DNA of 64,000 bases from Chloranthus sessilifolius (Eukaryota; Streptophyta; Magnoliopsida; Chloranthales; Chloranthaceae). The stretch spans positions 86,921,251-86,985,250 of the forward strand of contig CM037587.1 of NCBI GenBank assembly GCA_021018995.1, written 5' to 3'. Numbering within the stretch: the stretch's first letter is position 1; each line of letters starts with the position of its first letter. The position numbers and the translations under genes are program-made. A model generated the notes under the pieces. The model was not told where the DNA came from. It searched no databases and saw only the letters and a list, made by a program, of their open reading frames with translations. Below are positions 33,386 to 45,074 of the stretch, piece after piece.

Positions 33386-33499
33386 AGTTTTTTGCATATA
33401 CCCTCCTGAGATATGTCGATATTACACCAAACCCCCTGAATTATGGGTACTTATATTCTACAACCCTTACTTTTGTTTTTCTGTTTCATGTACCCCTGC

Positions 33500-35900
33500 C
33501 GTTAGTTGCCGTAAGCTGTCGTAACCCAATCTATTCATTAGTATTTACGGAAAACTGAAAATGCCCCTATGAAAGAAACCATTGTTCCCAATGGTACTCT
33601 CCAACGCCTAAACGAAACCCATCTTTCCCAATGTTTATCTCCAAAGCCTTAAAAAAACAAATTGTTCCCCTTTGAAGCTCCATCGCCGACATTCTTTGAA
33701 GCTCCATCTCCAATGCCCTAAAAACCCATCATTCCCCTTTGAAGCTCCATCTCCAGCGCCCTAAAAACCCATCGTTCCCCTTTTTGTTCATCATTCCCAG
33801 CAGCCACCTCTGAAGCACTATCTCTAGCGGCCATTGTCGTCTGAAAATCACAAGCAGATCCCTTTGGAAGATCCATCATTATGATTAGGTATTGTTAAAT
33901 AATTTTGAATGGCTGGAATAACATAAATGACAAATTAATTGGGCATTAACTAAATTTTTGGAAATCAATTGTCTTTATTGAGCATCCAAAATAGGAGCTA
34001 TAACAAGCCTAAGTTTGGGGGCGCTAAAGGACATTATAGAGATGAAACTAGAAGCTGTGAAAGTTATTTGTAATTTCATGGTATTTAGTATATTCAGTAA
34101 AACTTGAGGAGGTTTTGTTTTGTAGATTTTCCTATGGAAAATCTGGAATTCACTGTCTGGTTTCAGAGAATAGATCGACCTCTACTCAATAAAAAATATA
34201 TGAGGATTGGGACTGAGAAAAATATATACCTTTCCAATCATATAGGCCCTGTAGGGATCATAACCCAAAATCTCTGAGTTTTAGGGTGTGCAACAACTTA
34301 GTTTGGACCCTTATGAAGTGCACATAATTGGACCCAAAACCACCACATGAACTTAAACTACTGAACAAAAACAGATGACCCCACTTGGAGTTACAAGAAA
34401 ACAAAAATCCAATAGGCTAATCTTCTAACAGCTCATATCCACTTGTAAATTGCCAAAATTTGAGTTATAACATAATGCTTGCTCTGTAAAATATGATTTG
34501 ATTTGGTTTTAGTCATCACAGAGCGGGAAAAAAAAAATTTGTGCATAAGATTATTTGATGCTTCACAACTAGATATTCAATATACAAAAAGGTCATGTGT
34601 AAAATATAGGAATTGGTGAAATCAAATCATCAAAGAAATTTTGAGTAACCGAAAATGAAAGGACAAAGAGAACTGTAGAGACCAGACCCCTTATGAACAG
34701 ATATAAAATAAGCAAATATTAAATTCTTGTATCGATCTATGCACCGATATCGAGACATATCTTCTCGGGTACTGGCGATTCAATATACTATAAAGAATAT
34801 GTATAAGGTGATACCCAAAAATGATACCTTTGTCTCTAGTGGCTCCGAGATCGAGACATATCTCCCGATATATCTCTGTATTATATGAGATGTTGGTCTA
34901 TGCGCTTAGGCAACTCACTTTAAAGTAGAAAAGCATCACCTTTTTTCATAACAATGGACAAATAAATTTCCATGAACCCAAATCTAAAACATCAAATATC
35001 TGAAGGATCTAAATAAACTGCAATAGAACTTAACACAAGAATATATGAGAAATCATGTAAAATTACCATTTGAGAGAAACCACTAAAGGGCCAAGTAAAA
35101 TTAAACATTTAAAACAAATGAACATGATTCAAATTAGAATCTACAACCCTCTTTATGAGAATCAACCTTGGGCCACAGTGAGAGGCTAGAGCACAAAAAA
35201 ATCGACCCCAAAGCAAGACCAGCCTACAAAGCAAAAACCTACACTACAAGAGATAAAAACAACACACACAAAAAGCTAAAAAACAAGCCTAGGGAAAATC
35301 AAAGAAAACTCCGAGTAACCCAAACTAAGCACAAAAAGTCAAGAAAAACCAAACCATCAGCTCTCCACCAAAGCAACGTAGCGTTAGTAGGTATCAATCT
35401 ACGATATCTGCAGAGAAGAACACCAATCATTCAATCAAATAGCAGCATCTAAGAGCTTGTAAACAAACATTTGTACCGCATATGAGCACCAGGCCATAGC
35501 TACTATGAAAAAGTGCATTGATCAAATGGTTAAGATTGCTGGATGGATGCAGGTTTGGGATGGATCTGTTGAAATCTAGATCAATGTACATTATTGCAGG
35601 TGCAATGCTTACTCTACAAAATTCCATCATATGAGCTTTCCCATGACATATAAATTGCTTTTAATTATTTTTATATGCATGTTTGACATAGAAAAATGTT
35701 TCACATGACATATATATCATTGCATGGTGGGAAGTGCATACTTTTGGGCCTTGACATAGAAATTTTTGGGCAAGTTTCTAGGTATTGATTCACATGAAAT
35801 TTCTAGAATAGAATTGAAAATACATGTCATATATATCATTGCATTCTACTCTTTCAATGTTGCTAATGGCGTATTTTTTATTGTTCAGTAGGTTAGAAAA
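33500..35900 (+). other. MULE 5' region, no gene
   Basis: 33650-33790 holds about three copies of a ~50-base unit (CCCCTTTGAAGCTCCATC and GCCCTAAAAACCCATC). 34730-34880 carries repeated CGATAT / GAGACATATCT text. A Lys/Thr-rich open frame at 35168-35452 has no recognised similarity and no transposase motif, so I do not call it a gene. Confidence 0.55.
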
Positions 35901-37826
35901 ATGTCAGCCAATTTTGATGAGTACGTGGGGATTAAAGTACATTAGGGTGATAAATTCATCAGTCGAAAAGGCCATAGTTGATATATTGGTGGGAAGTGCG
36001 AGGAGGTCGCATAGGATCTTGAGCGCATATCATACTTGGTCATGTTGACCGATGTGATACAAATATGCAGTTGCCGTAAGGAGTATATTTTGACTATTCA
36101 GTACATTCACAGGGGTACAACCCCCGGTGAGGAGTTGGTGACTGTTCTGACGAATAAGGACCTGATGTATATGTTTGAGAGACATAATATGAAGGAAACC
36201 ATCAACATCTATATCGACTATGAAGAACTTCCAGATCCACTTAACACATATCAGGCAGACATGGATATATCTGATGCAAACTATGAAGACGGAGAGTGTG
36301 GGGATAGTTTAGGCGATAATGCTACATCTATGGATGGAGGAACTAAAAGAAATTCAAAGCGAGCCGACAGGTGGTCTGATTATGAGGATCCTGAGGGTTA
36401 TGTCTCGTTCTTTAGTTCCGAAAGTGAGGATGAGATAAACGATGATGACAAAGATGTCGGTCTCGAGAGGGCTATTGTTAACGAGGAGAAGGCAAAACTG
36501 ATTTTACGAATCAGTATGATGTATGATTCAGTTTACGCATTTCGAGATGCATTGACCCATTTTGCGATGGTGCATGGGTTTCAGTTAGAGTACATAAAGA
36601 ATGAAAAGAGTAGAGTGACAACCAGAAGTGCGGATACAAATTGTCTTTGGAGGATCCACGCATCTATATATGATGATAATATGACATTCTGAGTCAAGAC
36701 ATATAAGGAAGAACATACATGTGAGAGATGCAATCGTAATGGGAACCAAATGGCAAGTGTGAGATGGATACCCCAACGAATTGAGGAACAAGTTCGTGAT
36801 GATCGGGAGGTGAAGATAAAGATGATAGCAAGACGTTTGTTCAGGGTTTATGGAGTATATATCCCATATCATCGCATATAGCATGGCAAGGAAATGGCCT
36901 TAGGATGAGTATATGGGTCTTTTGAAGATTCGTATAAAGTGCTCCCGTCCTTCTGCAATACAATACTCCAAACCAATCCGGGAAGTATTGTGAAACATAA
37001 ATTAGAAGAAGATGGGGCCTTTCAGAGGGTCTTTATTTGTCTCAATGTTTATCGCGTTGGACTCTTAAGTGATTGCCAACCCTTCATAGAATTGGATGGA
37101 TGCCATTTAAAGGATAAGTACAAGTGTTGCCTTCTAGCCGCAACATGTTTTGACGGGAATTGCAGATTATTTCCTTAGCGTATGCGATGGTTGAGATAGG
37201 AAATGAAGAGTGTTGGGGATGGTTTTTTGAGCATTTACAGTTGGCGATTGAATTTCCCAACAATCTCATTTTTATGTCAAATAGGCAGAAGGGCCTAATA
37301 AATATTGTAGCGAAGATATACCCTTATGCTGAACATAGGTGAGATGATTAACATTCAATATTATTCATTTTTGTCATGGTTTATTCATTGTTGACATTCA
37401 TTACGACATGCTAAAGAAAGTGTCATATTTTTCATTATCGGGAGATTTTTCATTCCTTGCTGGATAATTTTTTTTGGCCTCGATTGGATATTATCTGTAA
37501 ACCACCACAAGCGCGTCAGCCACCTGGCCGACTAAAGAAAAATAGAGGAGAGGGGAAGACGAGCAACCATCTACTCAGACCAAAGTACAGTCTTTGAAGA
37601 AATCTCTAATTGCAACAAGGGTAGGCACAATCGAACGAAATGCAAGGATCCTCCAGTTAGACGCTACCAAGAAAATGATGAGGGACCCTCAAGCATCTCT
37701 AGACGTGGCCTCGGTTCAAGCGGCCATGGACGTGAACGTGAACGTGGCTCGGCTTCAAGCAATTCTGAACGTGGCTCAACTTGAAGCAGCACTAGTCGTG
37801 GACCTGTTTGGGGTTGAAAGTTAGCT
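35901..37826 (+). pseudogene. MuDR-type MULE transposase pseudogene
   Basis: The reading begins at ATG 35901, with stops at 35943, 35979 and 36015, then an open stretch 36036-36692. It has an acidic linker and a DNA-binding-domain-like end (FRDALTHFAMVHGFQLEYIK). Further on, ASVRWIPQRIEEQ and the catalytic core DCQPFIELDGCHLKDKY (about 37074-37125) appear, then LAYAMVEIGNEECWGWFFEHL. The second catalytic aspartate normally found in SDRQ.GL is asparagine here (SNRQKGL, 37276-37296). The third catalytic region is missing after 37341. A degenerate zinc knuckle (CNK..RHNRTKC, about 37605-37640) and an RGRGRG-like tail end near 37824 in another frame. Stops and missing residues make it inactive. 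Confidence 0.9.
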
Positions 37827-39334
37827 GCATTCCTTATATCACCCTATTTCATTTTTTTATAATTTTGAAAGATAATTTCTGAACATGGTAGTAATTTTGA
37901 AAGATAATCATCCTGTTACTTTTGCTATTGCTGCAAGTGAAACTTCGAATGTCAACGTGATTGTTCTACTATGTTTTGGGTTGACTGAAGAAAGTTGCAT
38001 TACAACTAAGGATATGTGGGGGAAAATGGTTGAGGTATTGGTTATTAATCCTTTATGCTCTAGTGCTTTAATTTCCAGCACTTTTAAAATGCAACACTTC
38101 AATTTACTCTTTGCATCTCTAGTTTAGAACTATGTGTCAAATATTTCCAAAATGTTTCCTATGGAGTCATATTCCCTTTTCTTTTAGAGATTTACAGTTC
38201 CTAACACTTAGTTGTGTGTGATCATAGAGTATGAATCTAAATAAATGAAATGCAACTTGGATTAATAGTAGTTGGCACTATAATTATCAATTAAGGTTGT
38301 ACAAATTATTATATAACATTAAATACCCTAACAAAATAGAAATTGGGTCTGTATCTTTTAGAATATTTAGAATTTTTTTTGGCAATATTTTTGTAGATTT
38401 CCCATTAACCAACAGGTTGACTTAGTAGTTCCTCTTATCTTCGTGTGCATGTAGGTAGTTGGGTGGAAACTATGCTTCTCAATGGCAACAACATCTATTT
38501 TATTGAATGTATAACTTCCTTATTTTTAAGTCCCAACTAGTTAGCAGTAACAAAGTCTCTATTAAATATTTATGCAAGATAAATTAAAGCATGGAGCAGC
38601 CATAAACGTATTTTTCTTAATTGTCCAATGGATACCTTAAGCATTTCAAATTTGTTTCTCAAACTCCCTATTTCCAATCGATACTTCCATTCAGTTATTA
38701 AGCATAATTCTTACTATTATGCATAAGTTAGCATTGTTTCTTAGACTCGAAGAATTTAGTAGTTCAAATTAGTAATAGCCAATACTTTTTGCAAGATCCA
38801 TATGATACTTGAATTATGTGGTTTGAGCATAATGGTATTATTTCCATTAATTACCCAAATAATCAATGTTGATCAGGACATGTTTCCTTTATATGAGGGA
38901 ATTTTATACTCTAACTATCTATTTGAATAAATATAATTTAATGTTTTACTGTATAAGTACATAGAAAAGCTTAAATAACCATCAAATTTTCATGCCACGC
39001 TATTGAAATCAGAGACTTGGAAGCACAATCTAGTTTTAGCCTACTTTAACCAAAGATCGTCTCTGAAAATATAAAGAAAGAGATGAAAATTTCAAATTCT
39101 ACACATCGTGTGTGTGTGTGTGTGTTTAATCAATACTACACACTGTGTTTTTGACATGGGATATTATTTTAGTGAATCTATAAAATGTCTCATTACCAAA
39201 CTGACCATAATCTTTAACAAGAGGAAAGATATATGCATGAGCATTTGCGATATGTTATTGTGTTTCCATCATCATAGAAAAGACCAGCTTACTAACGTTT
39301 TGAAATTACTTGATTGGGGACAAGTTCTATAGGC

Positions 39335-39340
<6 letters not shown>
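37827..39340 (+). other. MULE interior 3' of the transposase, no gene
   Basis: AT-rich sequence without recognisable domains. A (GT)n run of about 18 bases lies near 39107-39124. Confidence 0.5.

Positions 39341-39391
<51 letters not shown>
39341..39391. repeat. (AT)n microsatellite, ~50 bp
   Basis: A perfect alternating TA/AT run inside the MULE. Confidence 0.95.
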
Positions 39392-39392
<1 letters not shown>

Positions 39393-39764
39393 GAATGCTA
39401 AACTCACCCTCTTGGGTCTCCAACCTATGTCGGCGTAGTTATTAGCCGACGACATTATCGCCGACGGCTGCTAGTCGTGTATGGTTCTCAACAAATGGGC
39501 CTACTATACACCAACTACTGGGAACCCTACAACATGGTCGACAATGTATCGACGATCTTGTTTTTGTAGTGAATCTTGTCCGCAATGCAAGCCCAAATAC
39601 AAGAAGCATTAAGGTTTTGGCTAATCCGACCTACACTAAGGGTATTAGTATCGGTATCAGGTACTGGTCCATCCTGCACTGATACATATCGACTGATATG
39701 GATATAGTACCACCAACACCAAATTGGTCTTTTTTTAAAAACATGTAGAAAAAAAATTATATCG
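39392..39764. repeat. CACTA right-end trace and CGGTAT repeat text in the MULE
   Basis: GCCGACGACATTATCGCCGACGG palindromic text is followed by TTGTTTTTGTAGTG at 39548-39561, the complement of a CACTACAAAAAC terminus; no matching left end was found. 39640-39790 is rich in TATCGGTA/CGATAT words, as at 34730-34880 and 14500-14560. Confidence 0.4.
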
Positions 39765-40044
39765 GTAAGTATCGGCCAATACCGAGAAAAAAATTGTTTC
39801 TGTACGTATCAGCCAAATCCAATCTGTCTTTCATCTGATGGGTCTTGAATCATATAGAAAATTGGAGGGTCGAGTATTTTGAGTGGAACATGTAGATTGA
39901 AGGTTTTCTTTACAAGAATAATTGCATCATTCCCCACAAATCCTCCGTTGGTTGAGTATTCGTCCAAACGTTGGCATGCTTTAATTGGGGAATCATCCAT
40001 ATGATAGGTTTGAATCTGATGGGTGAATGAAGGGCCTTTTAGAA

Positions 40045-40455
40045 CAGTACCTTTAAATCCACCCACCAAATCTTTGAGTTCACCCACGCTGAAACACGTT
40101 GATTAAATTGAATCGAACAATAGAGATCATTTATCCTCCCAATATTTCACACGATGGATTGTGAGATTATCGGCGTACAATCAGAGGGTTAGTGTTTTAT
40201 TTCACGCGGAACACATCTCAACAAAGTGACCCTAACATCACGTGCACGCTTAAAATTGATTTTAAGGTCACTTTTATGGGTGTGTACCACATGAAATAAA
40301 AAACTGACCATCTGATGGCACACCCATGATCTAAAGATCTATCTCATGAAAGATTGGGACAATAAACAATCTCCATCATCTGATTCAATGCAGTCGATGT
40401 GTTTCAGCATGGGTGAACTCAAAGAGTTTGTGGGTGGATTTAATGGTACTCCTTT
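40045..40455. repeat. Fold-back element nested near the MULE right end (copy B)
   Basis: The left arm AGTACCTTTAAATCCACCCA with TTTGAGTTCACCCACGCTGA pairs with the right arm TCAGCATGGGTGAACTCAAA and GTGGGTGGATTTAATGGTAC. It matches 13878-14285, where the same surrounding MULE sequence occurs inverted, so it inserted before the two MULE copies separated. 40456-40570 contains a ~65-base duplicated GAATGGTGGTAAACT block. Confidence 0.72.
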
Positions 40456-40779
40456 TAGAATGGTGGTAAACTATAATGGCATGACTTGTAAATAAAGGTG
40501 ATTGAAGGGCCTTTTAGAATGGTGGTAAACTTTAATGGCATGACTTGTAAATATAAATGAATGAAGGGCCTTCTAGAATGGTGGTATTTTTAGAATATTG
40601 GTTTCATTAAGGGAAAAATAGTCCTTCTGTCCATAATCTCACGACTAATTAATTGGAGGGGGGTATATGAAACATAAATACAAAAGTAAGGGTTGCAAAA
40701 AAAATACCCATAACTCAGGGAGTTTGGTGTAATATCGACATATCTCAGGGGGGTATATGCAAAAAACCCAGCTGAAATC

Positions 40780-42272
40780 CATGCTATAGATTTCTCAGAT
40801 CTTTGTTTGTTTGCTGAGGTGCCATTACCTCATAACTTCAAAGTGCCCACCTTTGACAAATACAATGGCACCGGCAACCCAATCGCTCACCTCAAGTCTT
40901 ACTGTGGGGATATGTGTCAATACGGGGGAGATGAACAACTCCTCATCAAAGTGTTTCAGGAAAGTCTCACCGTCCTAACATTGAGATGGTTCACATCCAT
41001 TGAACCATCTATATTGAAAACATGGAAAGACCTCACCTACTTGTTTCAAGAACAATATGTCTACAACATCGACATCGAGCCGTACATATCTTATTTGGCC
41101 GGATTGAAACAGAAATCCGATGAGACTTTTAATGAGTATCTCGGAAGATGGAGGGCCTTAGCAGCCTAGGTGAGGAATCGTATACCGGATGAAGAACAAT
41201 TTCGATGATCCCAATGACGACACTACCAGTTATATCAGATTTCCTTGTGTACCAACAGCAGGACAGCTTTGCTGATTTGGTAAGAAATGCGAACAGATGT
41301 GAAAATCCAGTCAGAGATGATCTATTTGACCGAGTATTCACTCCCTTGGGACAATCCTTAAATGTTCTGTTGCCATTGTTAATAGAGAAGGGCTTAGTTA
41401 CCCCGTTTCAGCCGCGACCTCCGTCGAATCCAATCCCGAGAAATTATGATCCCAACACACACTGTAATTTCCACCAGGGTCCATGACATTCGATTGATCA
41501 TTGCTTTCCCTTGAAGCACGCGATATAAGACCTAATTGAAGTAGGAAAAATCATCCCTCTAGTGCCTCCTCAAGAAAATTTGCATACCAATATCCTTCAG
41601 GCACCATTATTGCCACACCCCCAAGGGGGGATTGCCCAAGGCCTAACATTAGCATAGTAGAGGAAAATGTGGAAGAATTCGATCCCTTCGAGTTCTTCGC
41701 CACAGGAGAAAGCTTCGTGGAACTAGGGCAGTGGAGTCAGAAGAAAGAGATCGTTGGAGTGGTTGAAGCCCTCAATCTAGTTGATCGCTTCCCAAACCTA
41801 CACCCCAAGCAACACCTCTAGATTTGAGGCTTTATTTTTCGGCACGATCCCCCATCAACCATGTGCAGCCCAGTTTCACCTCACCCCCGATATACCAACC
41901 ATTTTTGGCATCAACAACTAACCACTATATGTCACCTGATCCTTCTCCAGCACCAATCCATTGCAAGTGGCCCAGTTTTGCCACACCCCCACCAGTCTAC
42001 CCATCTCCAGCACCACTCAACCATATTTGGCTAGCTTCGCCACACCACCAACCTAGTCATCTCCAATACCCTCATCCACCCCCATTCCAAATCCCCAAGT
42101 CATCTTACGATCCTCACTAAGTCCCTCTCAACTACAATAAAACTGATGATAATGCAGGTAGTAGGAATGTAGGTACAATTGAATTTATCACACGGTCAGG
42201 GAGAATTTTCAACAACCATAAGCACCAACACTGGTCCAACCTGAGGAAAGAAGGGAACCTGTAGCGGTGCAC
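40780..42272 (+). pseudogene. Tat gag core pseudogene
   Basis: The region reads LPHNFKVPTFDKYNGTGNPI (40825-40884), then HLKSYCGDMCQYGGDEQLL, KVFQESLTVLTLRWF, WKDLTYLFQEQY and ETFNEYLGRWRALAA. This is the retrotransposon gag domain as seen in Tat/Ogre elements, where it usually reads FKMPDF.KYNGT. A stop ends the open frame at 41167. Text resumes with SFADLVRNANRCEN and a knuckle-like block around CNFHQGP.HSIDHCFPLKH (41460-41520), then a Pro-rich spacer. Interrupted at 42277 by a Tat-type solo LTR. Confidence 0.85.
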
Positions 42273-42469
42273 CCCATTGTAGACAAACCTGTTCGGTCGA
42301 CCTTTGACCTTGCCCATGACTTTCGGAAAGAGACTCACTCTTTCTGAAAGCTTTAAAATCCTAAACACGAGGACTATATACTGAAATAATAGTATATGGT
42401 CAAAGTACAGGCTGAAACAATAGCTCTGTGGTTCAGACCCAACTTAGCTCGGGGAAGATCTCGAATTCC

Positions 42470-43210
42470 ATGCCCTCACAGACGTGCGCAATTCGATTGC
42501 ACGCATGAATACATGCGCGTAATTAGTCCCACTTGGTCGAGACCCGCTCTTCCCGCAGACTTCCATAAGACTTGACTCTGTGCCCTGTACAACGCACACA
42601 ATTAGATTGCATGCCCCATCATCGACGCGTAATTGGTCCCACTTGGACCAGTCTTCTACCTTTCGTAGACCGCCTTGAGACTTGATTGCGCGCCCTCACC
42701 AGCGAGCGCAATCAATTGCGCGCCCCACCACCAGCACGCAATTGGTTCCCAATTAGACCCGGTCTCTAATTCTCATGAGCGCCCAAATTCCCCTATTAAG
42801 CACATGTAAGCATGTGCTTAATTGGATTGCATGCACTAAACAAGGCAGGCAATTAGTTCCAAGCGAACTGGAACTAGGACACCCGACTGAGCCATTCAGT
42901 CGGTCACTCCACTATAAAAAATAAGACTATTAGCGACAACCAAAAACTGCAGCTAATAACAAAAAACTACCGCTAATACTCTTGCTGCTAATAGTCATTG
43001 TAGCTTTTTTGTGAATAGCGGTAGTTTTTTATAGCAAAAAACTGCCACTAATAGTCTTATTTTTTGTAGTGCTCACTGAGTCGGTCACCGACTCAAAGTG
43101 TATTAAGCACATGAGACAAGGCGCGTAATTCAATTACACGCTCTCGACAGTGCATGTAATTGGATCTAACCGGCTAATTACGCACCTCCTACAAGGCGCG
43201 TAATTACCCG
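42470..43210. repeat. GCGCAATT/GCGTAATT motif cluster in the Tat-type LTR U3
   Basis: Variants include GTGCGCAATTCGATTGCACGC (42484-42504), GCGCGTAATTAGTCCCAC, CGCACACAATTAGATTGCATG, GCGCAATCAATTGCGCGCC and AAGGCGCGTAATT. At least ten copies are spaced irregularly, each a variation on a self-complementary word. The nested MITE is excluded. Confidence 0.75.
42910..43071. mobile_element. CACTA MITE 2 (162 bp, TSD CTC)
   Basis: It starts CACTATAAAAAATAAGACTA and ends TAGTCTTATTTTTTGTAGTG. It is flanked by CTC at 42907-42909 and 43072-43074. The inner text repeats AAAAACTGC.GCTAATA on both strands. Confidence 0.93.
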
Positions 43211-44537
43211 TATACCTATAAATAGACCCTCCGTACCTCGACCAAAAGCACCAATTCAATATTCAAGTTTCGAGTTTCTCGCCTCCAAGTTTAGGATTTT
43301 GAGATTCCTCCTCTGCGGCGCTCAACTTTAGGTAATATTTCCTTCTAGATCGTAGTTCTTATTTTTCTAGTTCTTAAGTTCTGGCTTTTAGTTCTTAATT
43401 TCTAGTCTTAGATCTTAGGTTTTAATTCTTAGTATAAATTCTTAGATCTTAATCTCTAAATTCTAGATCTTAGTACTTGTTTCTAGGTCCTAGTTCTTAG
43501 TTCTAATTCTTAATTTCTGGTTCTAGTTCTTAATTCCTAGAACTAGCTCTTAATTTTAGTTCTAGTTCTTAGTCCCTAGTTTTAGATCTTAAATTCTAAC
43601 TCTTAATTCCCAATTTCTAGTTTTCAACATTCTAGTTCTAAACTTTAAGTTCTAGTTCTAGAATTTTAGTTCTAATGCTTAGTTTTAATTCACAATTCTT
43701 AAAACTCTCAATCTTCGATTCATAAATCCTTATTCTCTTAATTTAAATTTAGTTTTCAATGCATTTACAAAATAATCCTTAGCCACCCGATTTTCCCAAG
43801 GGAGCTTATGGAGGGTACCCGGGAACGGAGTCAATCCTCCTTAGCATAATGGGCCATGACCCTTTTTTAAAAATTAGAATTATAGTAGAATTAAGATACT
43901 TAAATTAATTAGACTTTTAATAGAATCAAGATATTTAAATTAATTAGATTTCAAGTAGGATTAGGAGACTAATACCAATTAGACTTCTAATAGGATTAGG
44001 ATACTTAAATTAATGAGACTCTTAATAGAATTAGCATATTTAGATTAATTAGACTCCCAGTTGAATTAGGAGACCAATTAATCAGATTCCTATTAGCACT
44101 AGAAAACTAAGTCAATTAGAAGTATAATAGTATTAGGGAGATAAATCAAATTTAGAATACAATTAGGAAACCAGATTAATCAGACCCCCGGTAGGACTAG
44201 AAAAACCAAATCAATTAGACTTAGAGCAAGATTAGGAAAACTAGATTAACTAAACTCCTAGGCGACCTAGAACTGCTGATGTTGGCCGGCCGCGATTCAG
44301 TAAAGAGAACAACCCATATCTCCACCTGCGTGATCAATGACGTGTTGTAGTGTCGATAAACATCTGCAGCTGGCCATCGCATCGAGCCAAGTATTTTCCT
44401 CTTAGAATTAACCTTTTATTTTTGTAATTTAATATTTCTTAATTTACCCTTCACCGCTTTTGCCAGAGTCTACTTGAACCGAATTGGGCCACTTCTTCCG
44501 AGGACCGAAAGGAACCTAGAAAAAGTGTGTACCAACA

Positions 44538-45074
44538 CCCATGGAAAAAATGAACCGAGAATATGCATTAGAAACGCAGCTAAGGAGAATGCCGACTAAA
44601 ATCACCATCTGGGTCTTACTAATGACGTCTCCACCGCACTTCAAAGCTTTGATAGTGGCCCAAAAAGACGCTCATGTCTCTGATAAAGTTTCCCCAGATG
44701 AAGTGGGGCAAATGATTGGGCAAGTGTTGACTCCTAAGGTCATTTCATTTTCGGACGTTGATCTTTCGATTGAAGTAGATAATCATTCCAGGTCCCTCAA
44801 CATTATAGCAGAAGCCAGGAGCCTGGTGATACCGCTGGTACTGATAGACAATGGGTCGGAATTAAATGTGTGCCCACTAAGAACTGCGACCAAAATAGGG
44901 GTCGATCCATTCATGATCTAACCATCCAAGACAGGAGCCAGAGGGTTTGATAATACAAGGAGAGAAGTGATAGAAGTTATTCTTGAGCTCACCATTGGGC
45001 CAATGACCTTCTCCATTCCATTCCATTTCATGGATATCAAATCCACATTCAATTTACTGCTTGGACGCCCATGG
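44538..45074 (+). pseudogene. Tat protease-region pseudogene, cut at GRPW
   Basis: The open stretch 44541-44921 ends in VLIDNGSELNVCPL (about 44838-44880), with the D-N-G-S active-site variant usual in Tat elements. Before it is VISFSDVDLSIEVDNHSRSL, the FTD.DLP.EG.DHN.AL block of the family. A TAA at 44919 interrupts; the text continues as GARGFDNTRREVIEVILEL and NLLLGRPW (to 45073) and then stops at L3. RT, RNase H and integrase are absent from the window. Confidence 0.86.

Larger units (their letters stand above)
33386..40770 (+). mobile_element. Mutator-like element (MULE, 7385 bp) with ~115-bp TIRs
   Basis: The left end AGTTTTTTGCATATACCC (33386) and the complement of the right end (TGGGTTTTTTGCATATACCC, ending 40770) start inverted repeats of about 115 bases (33386-33500 and 40656-40770). 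Flanks are GCCGAAATA (33377-33385) and GCTGAAATC (40771-40779), a 7/9 match, as expected for an old 9-bp Mutator duplication. Gag coding text continues in frame across the two flanks. It encodes a decayed MuDR-type transposase (35901-37826). A fold-back element (40045-40455) and a trace of a CACTA end (39545-39561) are nested near the right end. Confidence 0.9.
42278..44537 (+). mobile_element. Tat-type solo LTR (2260 bp, TSD CCCAT)
   Basis: It starts TGTAGACAAACCTGTTCGG and ends GTGTACCAACA. Flanks are CCCAT at 42273-42277 and 44538-44542, a perfect duplication. TGTAGACA is the start shared with the host element's own LTR. A TATA box, TATAAATAG, lies at 43217-43225. The U3 part carries many variants of GCGCGTAATT / GCGCAATT.GATTGC. 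Downstream are a degenerate TTCTTAGTTCTAG array (43340-43700) and ~35-base ATTAGACT..TAATAG.ATTAGGA repeats (43870-44270). A CACTA MITE is nested at 42910-43071. No internal region remains, hence solo. Confidence 0.9.
26916..45074 (+). mobile_element. Tat/Ogre-like Ty3 retrotransposon, 3'-truncated and multiply interrupted
   Basis: The order is 5' LTR (26916-28362), primer-binding site (28365), a long leader, proline-rich gag N terminus, gag core (40780 on) and protease region (to 45074). The gag and protease resemble plant Tat/Ogre elements. Insertions inside it are solo LTR L2 (29387-32096), a MULE (33386-40770) and a Tat-type solo LTR (42278-44537). The rest of pol and the 3' LTR are missing: the sequence ends within the protease GRPW motif at LTR L3 (45075). 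The element sits inside the LINE reverse transcriptase. All recognised frames contain stops. Confidence 0.87.

Noticed and set aside
35168-35452. Lys/Thr-rich 94-codon open frame in the MULE
   Set aside because: Low-complexity composition from an A-rich stretch, no motif, and no relation to the transposase.
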